A stretch of 64,000 nucleotides of DNA from Symsagittifera roscoffensis (taxonomy: Eukaryota; Xenacoelomorpha; Acoela; Convolutidae), in NCBI RefSeq assembly GCF_963678635.1, contig NC_087071.1:23510013-23574012 (forward strand), in the 5' to 3' direction. Shown here one piece after another: positions 12,901 to 24,900 of the stretch (its first letter is position 1; each line of letters begins with the position of its first letter). The translations under genes were made by a program, and so were the position numbers. The notes under the pieces are model-generated. The model ran no database searches. It saw only the letters and a list, made by a program, of their open reading frames with translations, and was not told the origin of the DNA.

Positions 12901-15900
12901 TTTAAAGCATTAAATCGCTGGTTAATAGAAGGGTAAGACACCACACATTTTTATTGGTCTTTTTCACTTAAAAACCGATTAAATTGTAAATTAGTTTTAA
13001 AAAGCTAATTTTTTTGCGGAAGGGGCCATTTTTTTGAAGGTCATATGAATAAAAAGATCAATTCTACAACGCCCGCCCATTAGCTACTAACTTTGTTCTT
13101 GTATCACATTGCATCGTGCTATGACTGAAAAACTATAAAAATTTTCCAAAACAGATTACACAGAAAAACGCAAGTTACAATTTTTGCAAAAAAAATCAGT
13201 CCAATTTAAGTCATAAAGGTCTTCTAAAACTTCAGCGAAATGTTTAAGAAATAAGATAATAGCTGTTTATGAGTCTGCTAAAAAGATGTGCAATTTTGAA
13301 ATGACTGAAGTTCCAGCTCTCAGTCAAAAAATCACTGGTTTGAGTTACACCATAATCAGTGGAGCTCGTTGTTTGAGGTTGAGGCAACGTCCCGACGTCA
13401 ATAAAACCTACAAAAGTTTCAATAAAGCTCTTAGCCGGGCGTGCAAAATCAGTTCTCTGTAGAAAGCTGCACATGGCTATTTTAATGATGAAAGAATCGT
13501 TTATGATTTATAAGATAAATGTTCCGACCATTGAAAATGGGGAAAAACTTCGTAATCGGGTGTATTTAGTTTTTTCTTTTTGTTTTCCACGCAAAGTCAG
13601 ATACCAAAATTAATCATCGGACTGGGTTGAGTGATATATCATATTAAATTTTTTTCAGCCATGGATTTTTCATCTAATTTCGAGCGAGTGAGTAGGCTTA
13701 CATAAACTTATTTAAGCTTAATTTAAGCCTTAAATTTTGTTTTTTTGAGTAGATTTAAGTTTTGGAATTTTTAGAGCCCTGTTGGATTTTAAAAGATCAA
13801 ATTTTCAGAAACAAAATTTGAAAAATTAAAAAAAAAATTTTTTGAAAACTTTCTTAAAAAATGTTTTACCATTTTTGTCCGTTTTTTTCAATTTGCCTGT
13901 TTTATTATGACTGTTAAAAATGCCTAAGTTCTTGTTTATCGTTCAGATCCTTTTATCAAACCACGAAAAAAATGAAAAAAAACTCGTTTTTTCGTATTTT
14001 TTAAGACTATGGTCGGAACTATCTGTGCTACTTGCACAGTTAACTGCTATCCTTGTTTCTGTATGTCCGAGTTTTTTGCAATATACTAACCAAGTACCCT
14101 GACTCGGAAGTCGCAGAGGGAGACATGGGGGAACCCGAAGGTCTGTTCAAAATCGGGACCCCACAGTCCGTTGGATCTGTACGCATCCTCGTACCCGCTC
14201 GCACTCACTCGCGAATTCAACACCTGAAGATAGAAGGGCATAATGAATAGGTTTCAGTTTTTGCAACAGTTTCATTGATCTTCAAATTTTCTTAAACATG
14301 CCTTACATTTCTAAACTTCAAAGTGAGTATACTTCAAATCAATCTAAATAAATTGTTCTCTTTAAAGTTTAAACTAATATTGCGTGTTAATACTTATGCG
14401 GCCTTATCAAACTTTTATAATCTTGGTCGGAATAATATAAGTTCTGCTTGCCTGCCAACCGTAGTAGTTGAAGTCGTATCCGAGTAGCCAGTTGAGGAAG
14501 AGAATGTGGAAGAATATGTTCACCACGTAGACTGCTTTCAGACACAGGTAGAAAGTAGTCAAGTAGCCACTGTGTCTCTTGTTACACAAAACCAGAGCCT
14601 TAAAAAACGCTATGTGAAAAACAGCGTTGAAGCAAAACATGGATTTTGCTTTCAACGCTGTTGCAAATACCATTACATCAGGCTTCGAAAGTAAGGGCAA
14701 GATCAGTGCCTGAAATCAGAAAAAATGTTCTGATAGTTTTGAACAATTTGGATGGTGATTGCTTTTTCATTTACCCCAATCCGTATCATATCACAAAAAT
14801 GTAAGATTAAACAGAACTTTAAACTTTCTAAGAAGTTTTTTGATGTCACTTTTCAACTTTCTCTTGTTGTAAGAGATTACTGTAATAGACAACTTTAAAA
14901 AATACATTTCATATTTCCACTAACTGCCTTTTTTATAGTTCCCAAAACTAGAGTCGTATTTTATTACAACATATCTACCTGAAATGAAAAAAAACAGGTT
15001 TGAAAACTCAATTTGCCTATAAAAATTAAAAAGATTTTGTTTGTTAATTTTTGCAACTCTTTTGCTCAATTACAACAAGCATTCATGTTATTCGATTATC
15101 TTATCACTTAAAATTAAGACTCACTTCTCAATTTCAACTTTGCATGGTTCTGACCAGATCGAGAAGGATCATTCCTTATAAAAAAAAATCGAATAACCGA
15201 AATTTATATTTGCTAATCAGAATTAAGTGTCTAAAGGTTCGAAGTAAAACAAGCGTGAAAATCAGTCAGCCGTCGATCGTTTAAGCGAAGTTGAATTGCA
15301 GGAAGGGGTATGTATACTGGTGTGCAAAAAACCCGAGCTGGCAGGAAATTTTTCTAGTCAATTAGAATTCAGTCAGTCATTATTGATATAATTAGAGAAA
15401 CAAACGATAAAGTCAACCAGCTCAAAGCAGTTTAAAGAGCATTGCTTGGTTGAGAAGTTCCACGCCTTCGGTCTTGAGAATAGCCCTATGCAGAGAGCGA
15501 TCGGTTTTTGTGAACAATTTTCATAGTGTTTTACTAGTGCTGATTTAGATTATCAGGATAAAACGAATTTAACAAGAAATTTAAAAAGCGTTTTTCTATT
15601 TTGTTTAACATAAGGTAAAAATCATGAAGACAAACTTATGAAGACAAACTTACCATTCGTTTTTTGAAATTCGGGCATAAAATTCTAACCCAAAAGTGGA
15701 TGGTTTTTTTAGTCAGTCAAAAGTTACGCCAAAACATCTAGGTCGATCACGGACATAATTATATCAAAGTGAGCCCCTTATGTGGCCCAGCAAACATTGT
15801 TTAAAATGCTTTATTTTTATTTGATAGAAAAAAAAGTCATTTTTACTATAAATACTAATTTTCTATTTAAAAACCATTTTAAAACAATTAGGGCCAATTT

Positions 15901-18900
15901 TTAGAGAAAATAACTTACATAATGTCTGTTGGGCTATGTAAGAAGCTAATTTTGATTTAATTATGTCTGTAATCGACCACGCAAATTTGGCGTAATTTTT
16001 GATTGACTAAAAATAATCCAAAATGATTCATTTTTGTAGTAAAATTTGGGTTCGAGTTTCAAAAAATGATTGGCAACATATTATTATTGTTGAAAATCTT
16101 AACAAATTTTGTCTTCGTGATTTTTACATAAAGTCAGCCCAATTTGAGAATTTTTGTTCTAAATTTATAGTTTCATATGTTTTGTCCGGATAGTTTAAAT
16201 CAGTACTGTACTACGATTTCAATCTTCACTAACCTTGCGTGCGGCGATGATATATCCAGACCTGATCTCTCGCTGGCTCTCTATGTATCTAAAAATCCAA
16301 AAAAAATGTTCAATTTTTAATTATTTCTGGCCTACTTGACTGTTTTTCACTTATTTACTATTACTGATAAAAGATTTATAGTGAACGCCAAATTAATGAC
16401 CGTAATTTTTTGTGTCAACAAATCTGATTGATATTAATTGAGTCAAAAACTATGACAAAAACTTGGTGCAGTTTTTCAACCAATTATATTAAAGATGCGG
16501 TTAAAAATTGTCAAGATAAAACTTGTCGAAGTGAAGCCGAGACTTGTCAAAACACGATTTAATCGCTTTGCTTGGAGACCTGTTACTTGAGTTAGATTTC
16601 GTGGTAGAGAACGCAGTGGAATACCTAGCGCCTACAGATCAAAATACTGCAGTACGAGACTGTGTCGTGAAATTCTTTCTTTGCTCAAAGTTTCAAAAAA
16701 TCGACAAATTATTACTAAATATAACATTTTTTGAATTAAAATTTTTAAAACGGAGGGTTTCTCTACCCTCTGGAAAAACTCTGGAAAAACTATTGAAAAA
16801 ACTCTATTTTTAAAAATTCCATGTAACACTAAGAAAAATCATTTTGACCAGAATTTTCAGCGCTGGGTACCAGTAGAGAAAGGAGAAAAACGTTTAATCA
16901 TTTACCAGCTTTTTGGGGTTGTTCAATACGTTGTCTTGGCCCGTTTTTCCCTCTTGTTGGAAAATGCAGCTTCAAAAAAGTTGGAAGTTGCTCATTCATA
17001 AAAATAAATTGTAAGGTTAAGCAAAACCAGATTCATTCTTAAGTTCTCTGATATCACTTGTATTAGAGCTACAATGGAAGGATGGGATCAATTTCTTATA
17101 TATGGAATCAAAAGCTTGCGTTAAAAACCAATGTTTTCGACCATTGTTTGAAATCAACAGTTGATGATACTGTACAAATTGCATGTGAAAAGTATAACTA
17201 CTGAATGAATAACTGGTTTGCACCATGAAAAGTTTTCTCAATGAGGAGCAATACTAATACAATTACAAACAAACAAGGCTGCTCGTATCAGGGAAACACT
17301 CTGAATGTTCCGACTGACTTTTAACTGGCTTAAGGCTGATAATAATCAAATTTTAATTGTAAAACTTAAGTTGTATATGAAGTTGACGAGACCAACAAGC
17401 CTGCCTCAATTCATTAATTCAATTTTCTAGCTGAGGATAACTTGAGTAAAATTTACTTCTACTCTTTCAGCATCAAAGTATGAAAAGCACGTTCGCAAGA
17501 CTATTTCAAATTAACCGACCAGTCACGATAATATAGTGGTGCGCGCGAAACGATCAGCCCACGTAGGCCAAGGAATCAAGACCCAAATTAAGCAAACAGT
17601 TTTTTGAAATTGATCTGATTAAAAAAACCACTCCAAGCTTATATGATCTTCCCTTTCTTTGAAAGTTGGAACAATAAAACCATCTAACGACATGTAGAGT
17701 TATTACATATTAAAGACCTACAAAACAACATTTACCGGTTTCATCTGCTCAATTTGTATAAGTACATCAAATTTGCGAGCTAGATGACACAAAAATTATG
17801 AACGAAACATGATAGATACTTAAAAATTAAGTTTTCTCTATATCCAGTGTAAATTGCTGCTGTGCAAGTAATACAAGAACTTTCCACTACAGTTTTAATT
17901 TAAAATGGAACAAAATGCTTAAAAGTCAGATTAATTTAGTTTGAATAGTTATTTTGCTAAGTGTCACTATGAAGTTTATTTTGAAAGTATAAATAGAGAC
18001 TGTTAGTAAAGCAGCGGATTCTGAAAGCTTAGCCGCGGTTTCTTTCTCTGAAAAACTACAAAACTACCTCCAATAAAGCATTCAAAAAACGTTGAGACAA
18101 GAAACATTTGCTTAAGTCAAAGCTATCATAATGGCACTGTCTTGTCATAAATAATCGTCATAATGTTTTGTGCGACTTGTACAGGATAAGTTTATTGTTC
18201 CGATCTTCGAAGAAAGTGAGGAATATATATATATATGCCCGTGATGGTTTTTTTTATTCATACCCATTTTAGTAAAATGGACTGCGTATGGACATCGATC
18301 TGAAACTCTTCAGATTGCCCAGCGAGTATGCTTGCGCTAGACTAAATGCGGCTCTGCCGCTGGAAGAATACTTTGAAAATTTGTTTCAATAGGCGAAATA
18401 TTTATGCGCGGCATTTTATACGCACTCATAAACGTAAGAACTGAATTGAGGCAAGCTATTTGGTCTTATTAATTTCATAAACGAATCAAAGTTTAACACT
18501 TAGGTGTTATCAGTCTAAAGTTCATAGTTTGTCAACATTTCATTTACCAAAAACTATTCGAGACTAATTAATGGGCGGTCGGAAAATTCAGGGCTTTGCT
18601 CTGATACGAGCAGTCTTGTTTATTTTAAAATCCAGCCTCGAGACCATAAAACTGACCAATTTGCTTGTCTATTCAAATCTTTGAAAATTTAAACCAAATA
18701 TAAAAAGATCAGCAGTCGACTACATTTTAATGCCTTTGATTTTCCTGCTCAACGCTCAGAGCCTAAAATTTTTCATATTCAAATATGTAAGAAAATACAA
18801 CAGAATGAGACAAAACTGTTGATAAAACTTCAGATTACAAATTTGTTGACAAAAAAACTTTGCTTTTTGTCACTTTGACAGATAAGTTATGCATTTTTAT

Positions 18901-21900
18901 CATCTAAGGCATTAATTTTCAAATCTTTAAAGAAAAATCGTTTTTTTATGTTCACAATGTTTGCGTTAGGTTCGAGCGATATTCATAAATAAGAATTATA
19001 ACGTCGCATCACTTATACATTTAGTTTTAAAAAATTTAAGCATTTAAGGAGATTTTTTAGAAATGTTTTGAATAATTTATAGGTCAAAAAAATGTTCGTT
19101 GAAGATTGAACTAAAACTGGCCAGATTCAACGTGATGAAAGGAGAAGTTTTTTTTGACGCTTTGCTGTCCAAAAGTAAATTAACCGCAGTTTTGTTTTTA
19201 GTTTGTACAATTTTTCGATGCGACGTAATTATGGACTTTTAGATCTACAACTAAATTTATCATCTACATCTGACAATTTAAAGCATTAAATCGCTGGTTA
19301 ATAGAAGGGTAAGACACCACACATTTTTATTGGTCTTTTTCACTTAAAAACCGATTAAATTGTAAATTAGTTTTAAAAAGCTAATTTTTTTGCGGAAGGG
19401 GCCATTTTTTTGAAGGTCATATGAATAAAAAGATCAATTCTACAACGCCCGCCCATTAGCTACTAACTTTGTTCTTGTATCACATTGCATCGTGCTATGA
19501 CTGAAAAACTATAAAAATTTTCCAAAACAGATTACACAGAAAAAAGCAAGTTACAATTTTTGCAAAAAAAATCAGTCCAATTTAAGTCATAAAGGTCTTC
19601 TAAAACTTCAGCGAAATGTTTAAGAAATAAGATAATAGCTGTTTATGAGTCTGCTAAAAAGATGTGCAATTTTGAAATGACTGAAGTTCCAGCTCTCAGT
19701 CAAAAAATCACTGGTTTGAGTTACACCATAATCAGTGGAGCTCGTTGTTTGAGGTTGAGGCAACGTCCCGACGTCAATAAAACCTACAAAAGTTTCAATA
19801 AAGCTCTTAGCCGGGCGTGCAAAATCAGTTCTCTGTAGAAAGCTGCACATGGCTATTTTAATGATGAAAGAATCGTTTATGATTTATAAGATAAATGTTC
19901 CGACCATTGAAAATGGGGGAAAACTTCGTAATCGGGTGTATTTAGTTTTTTCTTTTTGTTTTCCACGCAAAGTCAGATACCAAAATTAATCATCGGACTG
20001 GGTTGAGTGATATATCATATTAAATTTTTTTCAGCCATGGATTTTTCATCTAATTTCGAGCGAGTGAGTAGGCTTACATAAACTTATTTAAGCTTAATTT
20101 AAGCCTTAAATTTTTTTTTTCGAGTAGATTTAAGTTTTGGAATTTTTAGAGCCCTGTTGGATTTTAAAAGATCAAATTTTCAGAAACAAAATTTGAAAAA
20201 TTTTAAAAAAAATTTTTTGAAAACTTTCTTAAAAAATGTTTTACCATTTTTGTCCGTTTTTTTCAATTTGCCTGTTTTATTATGACTGTTAAAAATGCCT
20301 AAGTTCTTGTTTATCGTTCAGATCCTTTTATCAAACCACGAAAAAAATGAAAAAAAACTCGTTTTTTCGTATTTTTTAAGACTATGGTCGGAACTATCTG
20401 TGCTACTTGCACAGTTAACTGCTATCCTTGTTTCTGTATGTCCGAGTTTTTTGCAATATACTAACCAAGTACCCTGACTCGGAAGTCGCAGAGGGAGACA
20501 TGGGGGAACCCGAAGGTCTGTTCAAAATCGGGACCCCACAGTCCGTTGGATCTGTACGCATCCTCGTACCCGCTCGCACTCACTCGCGAATTCAACACCT
20601 GAAGATAGAAGGGCATAATGAATAGGTTTCAGTTTTTGCAACAGTTTCATTGATCTTCAAATTTTCTTAAACATGCCTTACATTTCTAAACTTCAAAGTG
20701 AATATACTTCAAATCAATCTAAATAAATTGTTCTCTTTAAAGTTTAAACTAATATTGCGTGTTAATACTTATGCGGCCTTATCAAACTTTTATAATCTTG
20801 GTCGGAATAATATAAGTTCTGCTTGCCTGCCATCCGTAGTAGTTGAAGTCGTATCCGAGTAGCCAGTTGAGGAAGAGAATGTGGAAGAATATGTTCACCA
20901 CGTAGACTGCTTTCAGACACAGGTAGAAAGTAGTCAAGTAGCCACTGTGTCTCTTGTTACACAAAACCAGAGCCTTAAAAAACGCTATGTGAAAAACAGC
21001 GTTGAAGCAAAACATGGATTTTGCTTTCAACGCTGTTGCAAATACCATTACATCAGGCTTCGAAAGTAAGGGCAAGATCAGTGCCTGAAATCAGAAAAAA
21101 TGTTCTGATAGTTTTGAACAATTTGGATGGTGATTGCTTTTTCATTTACCCCAATCCGTATCATATCACAAAAATGTAAGATTAAACAGAACTTTAAACT
21201 TTCTAAGAAGTTTTTTGATGTCACTTTTCAACTTTCTCTTGTTGTAAGAGATTACTGTAATAGACAACTTTAAAAAATACATTTCATATTTCCACTAACT
21301 GCCTTTTTTATAGTTCCCAAAACTAGAGTCGTATTTTATTACAACATATCTACCTGAAATGAAAAAAAACAGGTTTGAAAACTCAATTTGCCTATAAAAA
21401 TTAAAAAGATTTTGTTTGTTAATTTTTGCAACTCTTTTGCTCAATTACAACAAGCATTCATGTTATTCGATTATCTTATCACTTAAAATTAAGACTCACT
21501 TCTCAATTTCAACTTTGCATGGTTCTGACCAGATCGAGAAGGATCATTCCTTATAAAAAAAAATCGAATAACCGAAATTTATATTTGCTAATCAGAATTA
21601 AGTGTCTAAAGGTTCGAAGTAAAACAAGCGTGAAAATCAGTCAGCCGTCGATCGTTTAAGCGAAGTTGAATTGCAGGAAGGGGTATGTATACCTGGTGTG
21701 CAAAAAACCCGAGCTGGCAGGAAATTTTTCTAGTCAATTAGAATTCAGTCAGTCATTATTGATATAATTAGAGAAACAAACGATAAAGTCAACCAGCTCA
21801 AAGCAGTTTAAAGAGCATTGCTTGGTTGAGAAGTTCCACGCCTTCGGTCTTGAGAATAGCCCTATGCAGAGAGCGATCGGTTTTTGTGAACAATTTTCAT

Positions 21901-24900
21901 AGTGTTTTACTAGTGCTGATTTAGATTATCAGGATAAAACGAATTTAACAAGAAATTTAAAAAGCGTTTTTCTATTTTGTTTAACATAAGGTAAAAATCA
22001 TGAAGACAAACTTATGAAGACAAACTTACCATTCGTTTTTTGAAGTTCGGGCATAAAATTCTAACCCAAAAGTGGATGGTTTTTTTAGTCAGTCAAAAGT
22101 TACGCCAAAACATCTAGGTCGATCACGGACATAATTATATCAAAGTGAGCCCCTTATGTGGCCCAGCAAACATTGTTTAAAATGCTTTATTTTTATTTGA
22201 TAGAAAAAAAAGTCATTTTTACTATAAATACTAATTTTCTATTTAAAAACCATTTTAAAACAATTAGGGCCAATTTTTAGAGAAAATAACTTACATAATG
22301 TCTGTTGGGCTATGTAAGAAGCTAATTTTGATTTAATTATGTCTGTAATCGACCACGCAAATTTGGCGTAATTTTTGATTGACTAAAAATAATCCAAAAT
22401 GATTCATTTTTGTAGTAAAATTTGGGTTCGAGTTTCAAAAAATGATTGGCAACATATTATTATTGTTGAAAATCTTAACAAATTTTGTCTTCGTGATTTT
22501 TACATAAAGTCAGCCCAATTTGAGAATTTTTGTTCTAAATTTATAGTTTCATATGTTTTGTCCGGATAGTTTAAATCAGTACTGTACTACGATTTCAATC
22601 TTCACTAACCTTGCGTGCGGCGATGATATATCCAGACCTGATCTCTCGCTGGCTCTCTATGTATCTAAAAATCCAAAAAAAATGTTCAATTTTTAATTAT
22701 TTCTGGCCTACTTGACTGTTTTTCACTTATTTACTATTACTGATAAAAGATTTATAGTGAACGCCAAATTAATGACCGTAATTTTTTGTGTCAACAAATC
22801 TGATTGATATTAATTGAGTCAAAAACTATGACAAAAACTTGGTGCAGTTTTTCAACCAATTATATTAAAGATGCGGTTAAAAATTGTCAAGATAAAACTT
22901 GTCGAAGTGAAGCCGAGACTTGTCAAAGCACGATTTAATCGCTTTGCTTTGAGACCTGTTACTTGAGTTAGATTTCGTGGTAGAGAACGCAGTGGAATAC
23001 CTAGCGCCTACAGATCAAAATACTGCAGTACGAGACTGTGTCGTGAAATTCTTTCTTTGCTCAAAGTTTCAAAAAATCGACAAATTATTACTAAATATAA
23101 CATTTTTTGAATTAAAATTTTTAAAACGGAGGGTTTCTCTACCCTCTGGAAAAACTCTGGAAAAACTATTGAAAAAACTCTATTTTTAAAAATTCCATGT
23201 AACACTAAGAAAAATCATTTTGACCAGAATTTTCAGCGCTGGGTACCAGTAGAGAAAGGAGAAAAACGTTTAATCATTTACCAGCTTTTTGGGGTTGTTC
23301 AATACGTTGTCTTGGACCGTTTTCCCCCTCTTGTCGGAAAAGGCAGCTTCAAAAAAGTTGGAAGTTGCTTATTCATTAAAATAAACTGTAAGGTTAAACA
23401 AAACCAGATTCATTCTTAAGTTCTCTGATATCACTTGTGTTAGAGCTACAATGGAAGGATCGGATCAGTTTCTTATATATGGAATCAAAAGCTTGCGTTA
23501 AAAACCAATGATTTCGACCATTGTTTGAAATCAACAATTGCTGATACTGTAAAAGCTGCATGTGAAAAGTATAACTATTGAATGAATAACTGGTTTGCAC
23601 CATGAAAAGTTTTCTCAATGAGGAGCAATACTAATACAATTACAAACAAACAAGGCTGCTCGTATCAGGGAAACACTCTGAATGTTCCGACTGACTTTTA
23701 ACTGGCTTAAGGCTGATAATAATCAAATTTTAATTGTAAAACTTAAGTTGTATATGAAGTTGACGAGACCAACAAGCCTGCCTCAATTCATTAATTCAAT
23801 TTTCTAGCTGAGGATAACTTGAGTAAAATTTACTTCTACTCTTTCAGCATCAAAGTATGAAAAGCACGTTCGCAAGACTATTTCAAATTAACCGACCAGT
23901 CACGATAATATAGTGGTGCGCGCGAAACGATCAGCCCACGTAGGCCAAGGAATCAAGACCCAAATTAAGCAAACAGTTTTTTGAAATTGATCTGATTAAA
24001 AAAACCACTCCAAGCTTATATGATCTTCCCTTTCTTTGAAAGTTGGAACAATAAAACCATCTAACGACATGTAGAGTTATTACATATTAAAGACCTACAA
24101 AACAACATTTACCGGTTTCATCTGCTCAATTTGTATAAGTACATCAAATTTGCGAGCTAGATGACACAAAATTTATGAACGAAACGTGATAGATACTTAA
24201 AAATTAAGTTTTCTCTATATCCAGTGTAAATTGCTGCTGTGCAAGTAATACAAGAACTTTCCACTACAGTTTTAATTTAAAATGGAACAAAATGCTTAAA
24301 AGTGTTTCCTGCACTGACAGTTGCGCGCTGACCAGATGTGCGCTAACAGAGATTTCAAAAACCGGTACATTATTGTTATTATGTAACGGTTAAACCTAAA
24401 AAAAGTTATGTTTTCTTCATCACATTTTAACCCTTTTAAGTAGCCTGGTATGAAAAATTTATTAAACGTCAGAAAATTATATTTTTTTTTGTCATATTTT
24501 AGTTTTTTAAGTAGCTTGGTTTCAAAAATTTTCTCGACAGTCTGGGATTTTTTGGAACCTGGAATTTTTTTAGAACCAAAATTTTTGGAATTTTTTGGAA
24601 CCAAAATTTACCGGATAATGACGAAAAAAAGAAATTGTATGTTTTGACAATAGTTTGTTCTAATGATTGCTTTTGCCGAAACATACTCGAATACAAATCA
24701 GTGCATGTAACGACAACATTTTTGAAAAAAGAGCCGGTGAAGGTGTGCAACCCCAGTTTCCCGAAAATAATATTTTTAAAAGAAAAACGAAATCAAATTT
24801 ACACAAGTTTGTATAATTTGAAAAAATTATAGAAAAAAATTTCTGTAATTTTTATTTCGTCTTACTTTTGAAATAAATATTTTCGTAAAAATGGGGTTGC

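Larger units (their letters stand above)
11548..17924. repeat. 6377-bp tandem duplication, copy 1
   Basis: Direct repeat of 17925-24301. Both copies start gtcagattaatttagtttga. Copy 1 runs without spacer into copy 2 at ...gcttaaaa|gtcagatt. It carries innexin exons 14091-14223, 14452-14598 and 16234-16288. Most of the length differs at only scattered bases; a cluster of differences lies around 16940-17190. Confidence 0.97.
17925..24301. repeat. 6377-bp tandem duplication, copy 2
   Basis: Direct repeat of 11548-17924 at an offset of about 6376. It carries innexin exons 20466-20598, 20827-20973 and 22610-22664. Similarity stops at about 24301, inside the left arm of a long inverted repeat. Confidence 0.97.

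Noticed and set aside
13244-13474. Minus-strand ORF of 76 codons, repeated at 19620-19850
   Set aside because: Identical copies come only from the tandem duplication. No innexin similarity, splice context or recognised domain; it lies within an intron.
14506-14694. Plus-strand ORFs of 62 codons here and at 20881-21069
   Set aside because: Antisense shadows of the duplicated TM3 exon and its upstream extension.
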